Shown here piece by piece: positions 30,489-40,512 of a DNA stretch of 64,000 nucleotides; position 1 is the stretch's first letter, and each line of letters opens with the position of its first letter. The stretch is from Macrothele yani. Lineage: Eukaryota > Arthropoda > Arachnida > Araneae > Macrothelidae. The stretch covers positions 52,285,436 to 52,349,435 of the forward strand of contig CM077016.1 of assembly GCA_039090855.1 (NCBI GenBank). The letters are read 5' to 3'. Below the pieces are notes generated by a model that worked only from the letters and a program-made list of their open reading frames with translations, made no database searches and was not told the DNA's origin. The position numbers and the translations under genes were made by a program.

Positions 30489-31029
30489 GTTTGGTTCAAG
30501 AATCGGAGAGCCAAATGGAGAAAAAAGAGAACGAAATGCGGCCGCAGAGCTAAAGAATGGATTTGGAACTCAATTTAACGGGCTAATGCAACCTTTTGAT
30601 GACAGCCTGTACTCTGGTTACTCTTCCTACAACAACTGGGCCACTAAAGTTCCCAGTCCACTGGGAGCTAAAAGCTTCCCGTGGCCTGGACTCAACTCCG
30701 TCAATGTTAATCCTCTAACTTCAGTTGTGCCAAGCCAAGGCATGGGATGCTTCAATACTTCCTCGCCCGGAATTACAACAGCCAGTATCATGCCCAATGT
30801 CAGCATGCCAGCCAACAATCCAGCACCACCTTGTCCCTATGCTACACCTACCCCTCCCTACGTATACCGCGAACAATGTTCTACAATGACATCAAGTATC
30901 GCATCTTTGAGGTTAAAGGCTAAACAACATACGGCAGCGGGCTTTGGTACATATGGTTCGATGTCTCCAAGACAGACCCCAACACTGTCTCCGTGCCAAT
31001 ACGCTGCCGTCGATAGACCCACAGTGTAA
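30489..31029 (+). CDS. Pitx: Pitx homeobox transcription factor, last coding exon
   Basis: The exon starts [12 protein letters not shown], residues 47-58 of a paired-like homeodomain with Lys at position 50, the bicoid-class specificity residue; it would bind TAATCC-type sites in the nucleus. The Pitx signature follows: [50 protein letters not shown] and [14 protein letters not shown]. The OAR/aristaless tail [12 protein letters not shown] comes next, then [11 protein letters not shown] and a stop. This order and the conserved C-terminal end identify Pitx rather than Otx or Gsc. As written there is a frame break. The frame that reads [12 protein letters not shown] meets A6 at 30521-30526, where five A would continue into RERNAAEL. 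After it the frame is open to 31029. The break is either a base-call/assembly error or a null allele; the intact tail favours error. The first exons, with homeodomain residues 1-46, were not found here. Confidence 0.93.
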
Positions 31030-32110
31030 GCATTGTTGCACTTCAGAAACTAAGATAAATCTTTTAAGCAGAACTTTAAACTTCCATGCCATCACTGGGG
31101 TGTCTGGCATTTTCCCGGGGTACCAGGTGTCTGAAATGTAATAATAAATTAATTCCTGTTTTCGGTGAAAAATTTTGTAATAGTAAGGTCAAAGATATGT
31201 CAGCTGGGATTTATCCACCTCAGAAAAAATGTGACCGGCGTATTATGAATCCTTACCTAAAATGTAGAGGTATTGTTTCAATCAACCTTTAAATTGGATG
31301 AACCTATTTCATCGATAGCTGCGATTGTCTACAAACATTCAAGGTATGAAGCAAATGATCATGAAAAAAATTGCTTGAAGAAATTATACATGCATTCATA
31401 GAATTTGAGCGGCTAATTCACAAAAATGTTACTGAAATACTTTCTAAATGTTCGTTGTATAGAAGTGTGTATAGTTATCAACATTTTGTGAAGACTTGTC
31501 AACAGTTAATTGATATTTATCTGGGCACGTAGTTAAAATCAAATTAAATTCCTAAATGCATTTTTGTGCGGCATTTTCTCAATCCAACTTTTAATTTGCA
31601 ACATCCAAATAGTCTCCTTGCTGAAGTGACTGATCAAACTGGTAGGAAAATTTTAGCATTTCTGACACCTGTCATCTTTGGAACGCAAAACAGGACCAGA
31701 TACACGAGATAGTACTTTACGAAACCAAACACGAATTAGACAATTTGCGACTTAGGCAATAATCATCATCACTTACGATACCACGAGCAGGGTAATATTA
31801 TCGGTCCTGGTGATAGAACATCTCTCAAAGAAAATATATTTTGACACTTGTTGTTGAAAGAATAATTTGAGAAGTGAGTTCGGCTTCTTTCGAACGATGT
31901 CTCGATTTCTGTTGAGAGTTCCTCCACATAAGATATTTAATTCAGCGAGTTTTTTTTAAAGATATGAAATATATCTACTGTGCCAAACCACTTCTTGAAC
32001 AACACATCTTTGTATTCTTTGTTTAAATTTTCCTGTTTGCCAGATGCCTTCGAGTTTCGGAGAAGTGTTTTCATCTGGTACAAATTGAAATAAAAGACAC
32101 TATGGTGTGT
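31030..32110 (+). other. Probable Pitx 3' UTR
   Basis: No coding sequence. AATAAA signals occur at 31143-31148 and 32089-32094. The stretch is free of recognised repeats, unlike its surroundings, which fits a transcribed 3' UTR. The true end cannot be told from sequence alone. Confidence 0.5.
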
Positions 32111-32950
32111 ATTATGGATTCAAGAGCTTGAAGCTGGTGACTAAAATAATATCTATTTGTATATATTGAATATTGTAGAAAAGGTGAAACAAGATACTAA
32201 TGTGGAACATTTCATCAACGGTAGATATCATCACCTTGTATTGTAATACGCACTGGATGAAAAACATTTGTTCTTGAAAAGACTGTTCAACGAATTATAG
32301 GATTCATCAAGAATTAAAACGAAACATTTCAAGAATAGAAAGAAATACATCCCATTACGGCGCTTCGCAAAATGTGGTCCGTTATACGAGATTCCATCTT
32401 AACACGAAGTGAATGTTCATAACTGTGTCTGTTCGAAGAAGCTGATGCTTTTTTTTAATAATGGGGAAGTAAAAAAGTTCTATTACTAAAAATCATTCTT
32501 AAATATGCGCGTCCAATGGGCTTTTTATTACACTTACTACACACTACATGCTCATATTTGCATTAAGTGTTTATAACAGGAATTTTGAGAATTAGTTGGG
32601 GGACATCTTCACTCTAAGAAGTTAAAGTTACATGTTCTTGCAACTTATAAGAAAAACATTTTTTTTTTCCAAACTTAAGAATGTATCCACTGAAAAAAAA
32701 AAAAAAAAACATGTAAATTTTACGTGTACATCAGGCAAAGGTCAGACGCTCGGTTTTTTCATTCGTAAGAACAAGACTGATATTGTCAATTAACATTATT
32801 TCACCGACATTTCTGTCCATCTTAACATTCCTTTAAAGTTAATCTACAGTCAGTCGGGTTTCACTTTATTTTTACTGAATGCTCTCATTTCCTACAAAGT
32901 CTTGTTTTGCTAATAAATTAGGTAATTTAAGCATCTCGAAATTCATTACA
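32110..32950. other. No gene recognised
   Basis: AT-rich DNA with an A18 run at 32692-32709. No repeat landmark or ORF with resemblance was seen. It could be distal 3' UTR or spacer. Confidence 0.5.
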
Positions 32951-33493
32951 TAATATTAGGTGTGTGCAAAAGTTCTACCCGCTTTTTTATAGTAGAGAAG
33001 AAAAACACCTTTTTTTTAATAAATAAAATCTTTGTTCTTTTAAATAATCGCCGTTATTATCTATGACCTCTTGTCATCTTTCTGATAGCAACTGAAATCC
33101 CCTTCAATAGAACTTCGTTTTGGAGTAAAAAAAAACACTTTAAATGCAGTCCCCACATCTTCAACTTCATCCAAGATTTTTCCAGCGAAGTTGATCTGAA
33201 GAGATCGAAAAAGGTGGTAAGTCCGTAGGTGCAAAGTCTGGAGAATACGGAGGGGAAAGGCAACACTTCACATCCAATGTCCAGCAATTTTCTCTTTGTG
33301 CTAAAGCTGTATTGGTTCCTGCATTGTCATGTTGCAAGATGACGCCTTTGCGATTAAGCAGTGCTGGACGCTTACATGTAAATTTTTCTTTTCAGCTTTT
33401 CCAACTGTTACAGTGCAGGTCAGCATTTATCCTTTGGTTAGGTGCAAGAAATTCCCAATGGATTAACCCCTTGACATCCCACCAAACACTTAA

Positions 33494-33744
33494 CCCTTTA
33501 ACGATCATAACGCACAAAATGCCTGTACATACAAACAGCAATAGCTGCCCAAAACGACTGTCTAGAGCGAGTCAAATTTTCAACCCTTACTTGTTCTTCA
33601 AATTTTCTCGACCTATGAGGGAACAGCGGGAGTTACCCTCTGTCACTATTGATGTTATTAAACAAAGAAGTGAAACATCAGACAGTTTCGGGCGTTCTGG
33701 TATTTAGAGTGATACGCGATTTTTGGGTCATGGTCGTTAAAGGG
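33494..33744. mobile_element. piggyBac-like MITE, copy 1 (in the mariner)
   Basis: TTAA (33490-33493) then CCCTTTAACGATCATAACGC; right end CATGGTCGTTAAAGGG then TTAA (33745-33748). The TTAA duplication and CCC...GGG termini are those of piggyBac. Internal text GACTGTCTAGAGCGAGTCA and AACAAAGAAGTGAAAC is shared with the copies at 36435 and 38936. There is no ORF of its own. Confidence 0.9.
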
Positions 33745-34420
33745 TTAACAAGACCTTTCTCGGATGCAGTCCTCCTCTTGAAGTAGATTCTCCAACTCGA
33801 CATACAGTCCGTTGATTCTTTACATTTCTGTAAAGGTTCCACTTTTCATCACCCGTAACCAATCGTTTCAAGAAAGTTTCATTTCTGTGACGCGCAAGCG
33901 AAGAGAGACAAATGGTCATCCTATCCAATCTATTTCTTGCGAATAGGTAATGTGGTACCCACTGGTCGAACTTTGTGATAAACCCAAGCGCATGCATTCT
34001 TCTTTCTACTGTAGGTCCGTGTACAGAAAACCTTTCTGATCATTCTTCAACGATTAGATGTTTGTTACTTGATATGGCTTGGTTGATATCCTCTTCAGAA
34101 ACCTCTGATGGACGTCCAGAACGTTGTTGCCCTCAGCAGGTTTAGCCTCCTTCATAGAATTTCCGGAAGCAACGGCGACATGTGCTTTCGTTTTCAGTAC
34201 CCTCGCCATACACTTCAACAAATCTTGTGGCAGGCTTCAGCTGCCTTTGTCGAGCTTATAAAACAAACAATGTCTAATGGGATCCTTATTGCTTGACATG
34301 TTAATCCTTGGGTGACTTGTTTACGAATGAGATACGCCTGCATACTTGGTGCCATTTTGTACCGGGTGTTCCACTCGCAACCGAACCATGTATTTCTTTG
34401 ATAATGTTAATATCAATGAA

Positions 34421-35535
34421 GATATTGCAACGAAATTTGAAGTGGACTTGCCTCATTTCGTGCGAAATGTGATGACATCACAACATGTGCTGGAAGTGGT
34501 TACCATTTGTGTCCAGACGGCATTAAACCCGTCGCATCATATTGTGGGAAGTCCTTGCCAGTACGTCCGCCGTCACTGCCTAAATTTCTTCGGTGGTGCT
34601 TACTTTCAAGGCATCTACAGTGTGTGGCTTCTTTTGGTAAACTCCCCCTTTTAGATATCCCCATAAAACGTAATCAGAAGGCGTCAGATCGGGCGAGAGC
34701 GGTGGCCATAGGCCCTTCGAAATGACGCGGTCACCGAAAAAGGACTAAATTTCGGTCATACTGGTGTGTGATGTCACTCCCTCATGCGGGTAATATCCAA
34801 TGGAGAGTTCTTCGTCGTCCAATTGATTTACAAAGGTGTTGAAGATTTCCATATATGCAGCTGTTGCGATGGTTGTATTGGAGAAGATGGGACCAATTTA
34901 TGCGGCGTCGGGTCATCCCACACCAATTTTCTGTGAATGGAGGGAATTTTCGATTCTGTTTTCCAATGAGTGCGAACAATAGACACTTGTTCTTCCAGAG
35001 TATGCTGATACATTTTTACACGTACGCGAACAGGCACGAGCAGTCACTATCAACAACCGTATTGTGTAGACACGCTCAGCGAAATGACATAAAGCAGTAG
35101 AGAGGCGCATTCGGCTGGATGGTGGACTGCTCCTCTGTGGAGCCACATTTAGGAATGTGTCTGCCACTAAGGAGCACTCCGGCTGGCTAGCGGACAGCGC
35201 CGGGTTTTTTTTTTTTTTTTTTTTGATTGGAAGTTTAACGACCACCGTGAGCAACTCAATGGGCAATAAGCAGTCTCCCGTCCCTAATTTAGGGTCACTG
35301 GTTCCAGGGAAGGGAGAGAGCCAGTGCCGTAAGACAAACACAACACCCATGCCTCACCGGGATTCGAACCCGCACCCCTTTCGGATGAATGATCAGAGGC
35401 AATCGCTTAGACCACTGCGCCACCGGGGCGGCCAGCGCCGGGTTCAATGCATTCTGGACGCAAATGGTGGCCACTTCCAGCACATGTTGTTATATCACAT
35501 TTCGCTCGAAATGAGGTAAGTCCACTTCTTTACTT
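34421..35535 (-). mobile_element. Inverted-repeat element with HTH-domain remnant
   Basis: Arms 34440-34535 and 35435-35529 (GAAGTGGACTTGCCTCATTT, AACATGTGCTGGAAGTGG) are about 88% reverse complementary. On the minus strand, YQHTLEEQVSIVRTHWKTES and KIPSIHRKLVW near 34940-35010 look like the N-terminal helix-turn-helix found in arthropod mariner-like proteins (DUF4817 type). No DDE core is visible, so this is probably a non-autonomous derivative. It holds a SINE. Confidence 0.65.
35207..35433 (-). mobile_element. tRNA-derived SINE (family A), third level of nesting
   Basis: Full-length copy. Target duplication AGCGCCGGGTT at 35196-35206 and 35434-35444. It lies in the right arm region of the inverted-repeat element, which is itself inside the mariner. 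Confidence 0.95.
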
Positions 35536-35589
35536 GGAAACTGCATCATGAAAAACGGTTAGATCTTTTGCACCCACCTAATTTATTTA

Positions 35590-36430
35590 TAGATGTCAGT
35601 TTGAGGACTGCCTGCATTTGTTTTGGTTGTTTCTCTTTGTTTATGAAATTACCTTTTTCGCCAAGTAGCACTTCACACACTTAAAACAACTTAGAAATTA
35701 CCAAGGAAATGCGTAACAGAACTATTGTCGAAATAATCCCCATTTCACTTTGCCTGTGTGGATGTAACATAACTTCAAATGCAAGGGCACATTATAAAAG
35801 TAAAATTTATAAATAATCACTGAACCATTTCGACAAATTGTTATCAGACAGTGTAAGTGAAACTATGAGTTAGATACAACTACTGCTATCAGTATTTTTA
35901 TTTCGGTATTTTCCATAATGATACTTTAGTAGCAAATACTTAATTCCTCACTCTTCACATGGAAAAAGCAAATCCATACTATCAGCTGGATTCTACATTT
36001 CTGAAGTTCGGCTTAAAAGTAGCGAACAGCGGTAGGAGAAACCTGAAGTTTCTTTCCTCTATATTTCTTAATTTTTTTTTTTTTTTGTTTCCTGACGTTT
36101 CAGTGGAAAAGGTTCGTTTTTCATATGAAAAACCGAAGCCGCACAGTCAGCGAACGCTTATGTCTTTTCTGTAACTATTTAAATAACCGACAGCACAAAA
36201 CTTAATTCTCTATCTGCTATATCTTTCAACGTTAATCAGATTCACCTTCGGAATAAAATTCTTTGTATACCTTCACCTCAACACAGGTACCACGACAGTA
36301 CAGCTGTTATGTTGCAGGTACATCTCATGAGATATCTTTATCAATCTCTCCCTCTGTCTAACAGACTAGAATTTGGTTTGAACAAAATTTATTGCGCTCC
36401 TCTGCCATAATCTTTAACTCATGTAAGGCA
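35590..36430. other. No gene recognised
   Basis: AT-rich DNA; a T15 run near 36071. Short frames only, none with resemblance. Confidence 0.55.
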
Positions 36431-36434
36431 TTAA

Positions 36435-36659
36435 ACCTTTAACGACGATGACTCGTCCGAAAGCGCCCGAAACTGTGTTGTTTCACTTCTTTGTTTAGTA
36501 ACAATGGTGACTGACTGTGATTCCTGCTGATTGCACATAAGTCTGGCAGATTTAAATAACAGGTAAATGTAGGAAATCTGACTCACTCTGGACAGGAGTT
36601 TCGGGCAGCTATCGTCGTTTGCATGTACGGGCGATTTGAGAGGTATGGTCGTTAAAGGG
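36435..36659. mobile_element. piggyBac-like MITE, copy 2 (inverted relative to copies 1 and 3)
   Basis: TTAA at 36431-36434 and 36660-36663; ends ACCTTTAACGACGATG and TATGGTCGTTAAAGGG. The core GTTTCACTTCTTTGTTTAGT and TGACTCACTCTGGACAGG is the reverse complement of the cores of copies 1 and 3. Confidence 0.88.
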
Positions 36660-36708
36660 TTAATTGCCTGGAATAAAGTATTGTAGTAGTCATGATTTGC
36701 ACCACATA

Positions 36709-38279
36709 CACTCACTGTCTTAAAAGTCCGCGCACCAAGAAGGAGGCGTCGGATTGAAACGAGATTTCAGTAGTGAGATGGTACATACCAAAGACAGAAG
36801 TGATTACAATATCACAGCAGCAGACCGATTTCCCGCGGACATATGGTACACATTCCGGTCAGCTTTAGTACCGCGTCGGAACGCCTCGTACTCGGATACA
36901 TGCTGTGATACGGTCCGGCATGGAATCAAAGAGACGCCGTATGTTACCCTGAGACAAATTGGTCCACACTTCTTGCAACTAACGCTCTAAATCACGAACA
37001 CTGGGACATGGAGAAAGCTAGCGTCCCATCTGGTCCCACACGTGCTCGATGGGAGAGAGATCAGACGATCTGGCAGGCCACGGAAGCGTCGAAGCATGAC
37101 GTATACAGTCCTGGTAAACACGAGCCGTGTGCGGACTGACGTTATCTTGTTGGAAAATGGCTCCGGGCAACAGGATATCCTGTACGTAGCGCTGGGCTGT
37201 CAATGGCCCTCTAATCACTGTGAGGGAATCCAGCTGTCATACGCGATGGCTCCCTAGACCATCATGCCTGCAGTTCGGGACGTGTGTTGCTGTATAGTGA
37301 GGTTGGGATTGTAGCGTTCATCTGCGGCCCTCCACACTCTGCCGCGGTGGTACTCCGTTCCCATACAAAAGCGGAATTCCTCGCTGAACACTATACGTCG
37401 CTGACACCACTGCAATCGACGCCGACAGTGGTCAGGTGTTAATGGCAGAAAACGTAGGGGCCGTAGGGAGTGCAGTTTCGCCTCTGCCAGGAGTCTTTTT
37501 TTTTTTTTTGATTGGAGGTTTAACGACCACCGTGAGCAAAGCAACTCAATGGGCTATAAGCAGTCGCCCGTCCCTAATTTAGGGTCACTGGTTCCAGGGA
37601 AGGGAGAGAGCCAGTGCCGTAAGACAAACACAACATCCATGCCTCACCGGGATTCGAACCCGGACCCCTTACGGACAAATGATCAGAGGCCATCGCTTAG
37701 ACCACTGCACCACCGGGGCGGCAGCCAGGAGTCTGGAAATGACTCTGGCGGACACAGGAGTCCCTTGTACAGCCGCTACATTTCTCTAGATATCAGACAA
37801 GGACGTCGTTGCATCTGTGCGTGCCACTCTCACGATCCTCTCTGCTGGTGATGTGTCTTAGTCGTCCAGAGCCAGTCCGCCGTGTCACGGTGCCTTCCCG
37901 TGTCCATTGCTCCGAACACTACCGCACCGTACTGTCCGATCTGCCCAAATGGCTGCCGATTCGGCACGCCGGTCACCTTGCTCTCTCTCATCCCAACGAC
38001 ACGACCTCGTTCAAACTCTGTCAGTTGCCCGTATGCACATCTACGGCGGCTTCTCGGAATGTCTATTACTCAGGGATCTCACCTGACTCTTACCGTGCAC
38101 TTCTGCACAAATGTATAGTCACCTGCGCGGCGCCTTATGAGCCCCAAGGATTGAGATTCATGAGGAATCACATGAAACTTTAATCATTTGCTTATCTGCC
38201 CTCCCCGTAGCTATTCGCCAAGTTTCACGTTAATCGCACGTTTTTTTTCTTGGTGCGCGGAATTTTATGACAATGAGCG
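36709..38279 (-). mobile_element. Tc1-like element with TIRs, split by a SINE
   Basis: Left CACTCACTGTCTTAAAAGTC then CGCGCACCAAGAAGG; right, reading inward, CGCTCATTGTCATAAAATTC then CGCGCACCAAGAA. TA flanks at 36707-36708 and 38280-38281. The minus-strand transposase is broken. LCQLTEFERGRVVGMRESK-type text lies near 37970-38030. LPLTPDHCRRRLQWCQRR and FSEEFRFCMGTEYHRGRVW are near 37340-37450, IFQQDNVSPHTARVYQDCI (second Asp) near 37100-37160, and PARSSDLSPIEHVWDQMGR (catalytic Glu) near 37018-37080. Frameshifts and a SINE disable it. The ends share GCGCACCAAGAAG with the element at 11714-13037. Confidence 0.88.
37496..37723 (-). mobile_element. tRNA-derived SINE (family A) inside a Tc1 element
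   Basis: Full copy. Target duplication GCCAGGAGTC at 37486-37495 and 37724-37733. AGCAA is duplicated (GAGCAAAGCAAC) compared with the other copies. Confidence 0.96.
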
Positions 38280-38289
38280 TATAAAGCCT

Positions 38290-38830
38290 ATTTCCGTATC
38301 TTCGTAAAGTAGTGGAATTTAAAAAAAAATTTCCTCCCGAGGATTTCTTTTTGCATTAACAACCCAAAACGGAAGTTACCAATAACGAAATGTTCAAGTG
38401 AAGAATAATTTGTAGGAGTAAACAAACATACGCGATTATTTCGTTAAACAGTCTGTTTTGTAAATGCTATTAAACACGCAGAAAGATGAATTAAATTTCG
38501 AGGTATAACGCATCTATGTAAAACGTACATGTTCGTTACTTCAACGGTTCGTAGCATGGATTTGGTCAAAGTATACCAATTTTAGAGTGCGAATATTAGC
38601 TTTACTCGTATGCATCAAACACACACATTTAACAAACCGAATTTCGATTACCGTGCGTCAATATACACAAATAGAGTTACATCTGGAGTTATGTACGCTT
38701 TTCGTACAACACCTTAGAGGTTCAAACAATTTGTACTCTCAGATTGCCAAGATAAAAGGACATACATTTCTCCCCATCATTGAAATCCTGACACCTGCAT
38801 GTCTACAAATGATCTTTGCATAAATAAAAT
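38290..38830. other. No gene recognised
   Basis: AT-rich DNA with short frames only. Confidence 0.55.
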
Positions 38831-38935
38831 TTAATATTGTGTGCTGAGACCTTTGGCCATTATGACGACCTCTGATCTCATGAAATAATCTACCACGTAA
38901 ATATCCGCCGATATGTTCCACCATTTAGCCTTTAA

Positions 38936-39179
38936 CCCTTTAACGACCATAACGCCCGTACATGCAAACGACCAAAGCCCTCCGAAAGACCTGTCTAGAG
39001 TGAGTCAGATTTCGTACATTTACCTGCTCTTCAAATTTGCATGACCTATTACGGTTCCGCAAGTGTCATTCTCAGTCACTATTGTTGTTACTAAACAAAG
39101 AAGTGAACCAACACAAACAGTTTCAGGCGTTATGGTGTTTAGAGTGATACAAGATTTTGGGATGATGGTCGCTAAAGGG
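38936..39179. mobile_element. piggyBac-like MITE, copy 3
   Basis: TTAA at 38932-38935 and 39180-39183; ends CCCTTTAACGACCATAACG and GATGGTCGCTAAAGGG. Core CTGTCTAGAGTGAGTCAGAT and AAACAAAGAAGTGAACC match copy 1 in the same orientation. It is inserted in the Tc1 relic. Confidence 0.9.
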
Positions 39180-39924
39180 TTAAAGCAGTGACTAGTTCAA
39201 TTTTGTTGGGCAATCTCTTTTTCCAAGCACAAGACAATCCAGTGCGTTCCAGAGATTCTCTAAAAGATTTAGATCAAGACTCTTGACTATCAAGGTCCAA
39301 CTTTTCGGCGCCCATACCCTCAACCCAATATAAAAACACGAGCAGTGTGACATGATACGTTGTATTTCTGATAGAGGTATGAGACTTCCTCAAAGTACTG
39401 TCATAACTTCGGTAGCGCACAGTTGCCCAGGGCATCTACGTAGAGCTCAGCATTCATCGTTTTGTCCAAAATGACTAATAGGACGAAGAACCACCACGAG
39501 AAACAGCTCTGTGCCATCACGCTGCCTTCGCCAAACTTTTCTGTCTGGACGACACAGTCCGGAAGGTACCTTCCTCTTGGCATTAGTCACATCCAAGAAC
39601 GACTGTCAGGCTAGTAGAATGTGTACAGTCCCTCTCGTCAGTCCAAATCACAGGTCTCCACTGGTCTACAGCCCAGTATCGACGTTCCTTACCCCAGACT
39701 AATCGGCGTGTGGCATTAGCAGAAGTTATTAAAGGTTTGTCGATGGCTTCTTGACCTTGCCGTGCAGTGTACTGTACTGGTGCTAACATCAGTTCCAATA
39801 TCATAGACTCAATGGGAAGCGAATCCCCGCAAGAATTAATTCTTCACAAACACATGAAAGACACGTTCGGAAAGTTACTCATATTCCTAAACTACATCTG
39901 CTTACCTTCAGTTGCTTGCAACTT

Positions 39925-40005
39925 CGTTGTCCTGGGTGGGGTAACGGAAGCATGCTCGAAGGTAAATTGGGAGATGTGGGTTCAATTCCGGTTCCGGGGC
40001 GATGT
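39925..40005 (+). repeat. tRNA-like segment
   Basis: GTCCTGGGTGGGGTAACGG then TGTGGGTTCAATTCCGGTTC gives an A-box-like start and a B-box match (GGTTCAATTCC) at about the right spacing. No clear cloverleaf. Probably a SINE head of another family. Confidence 0.35.
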
Positions 40006-40512
40006 AATTTTCAAGTTTTCTGACGGATGGCTACATGGGAAACAGTAAAAATGTACGGTATCTATATGCCGACAATACAAATCAGTCCCAATAGTCTCAC
40101 AGAGTTTGCCTCACTTGAGACAATGTTGATTTGCGTTCTAAGAGAATAGTCTTTTGTCGAGCTATTCGGTCCCGTTCTGTTAGCTTCGGAGGCTTACGAG
40201 GTAGTAGGAACTACCCAGTTCCATCCCCATTCCGCTGCCATTTGAATATTGCATCACTTAGGGATCCTTCAGTGTCGTTGAAAGTCACATACGGAGCGAT
40301 TGCTGTTATGGCACCCCATTATCAATCCCTTCTGGAAATCAGTTAACTCTGTTGATCGAGCAATCTTGCATTCCCAGTCGTGCTACTGTTTCATCGTATC
40401 GCTACGAACATGTTCAATGTCAGATCTGTGACGTGGTGCTTGAGTAGGACTGAATTCGTTATCAATAGAGGTGTCGAGATATTAATGATAAGGTAGTGTG
40501 CATGTCTATATA

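Larger units (their letters stand above)
32956..35581 (-). mobile_element. Mariner with TIRs carrying two nested insertions
   Basis: Left end TTAGGTGTGTGCAAAAGTTC and, reading inward from the right, TTAGGTGGGTGCAAAAGATC are mariner terminal repeats, with TA outside the left one (32954-32955). The minus-strand transposase starts MAPSMQAYLIRKQVTQG near 34353 and runs to about 33060. It includes LVTGDEKWNLYRNVKNQ (first catalytic Asp), VWWDVKGLIHWEFL, GVILQHDNAG (second Asp) and SPPYSPDFAPTDL (third). Stops and frameshifts are frequent. A TTAA-flanked MITE (33494-33744) and a 1.1-kb inverted-repeat element (about 34421-35535) lie inside it, stretching a ~1.3-kb mariner to 2.6 kb. Confidence 0.88.
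38830..40450 (-). pseudogene. Tc1-like transposase relic, interrupted
   Basis: Minus-strand pieces: DKPLITSANATRRLVWGKER and RYWAVDQWRPVIWTDE (first catalytic Asp; about 39650-39740), KFGEGSVMAQSCFSWW and LDKTMNAELYVDALGNCALP (about 39405-39540). Weak C-terminal text (LENLWNALD) lies near 39240. The second Asp region is not recognisable. A piggyBac-like MITE (38936-39179) and a tRNA-like segment (about 39925-40005) interrupt it. Ends were not defined. Confidence 0.7.

Noticed and set aside
30586..31029. A separate gene starting at the Met at 30586
   Set aside because: The codons upstream, after correcting one A, continue the Pitx homeodomain, so this Met is internal.
35157..35519. A 120-codon ORF over the SINE (and similar frames with [11 protein letters not shown] text at 24150, 26110, 27636 and 37549)
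   Set aside because: All are translations of the same SINE; the identical peptide in many places comes from the repeat, not from a protein family.
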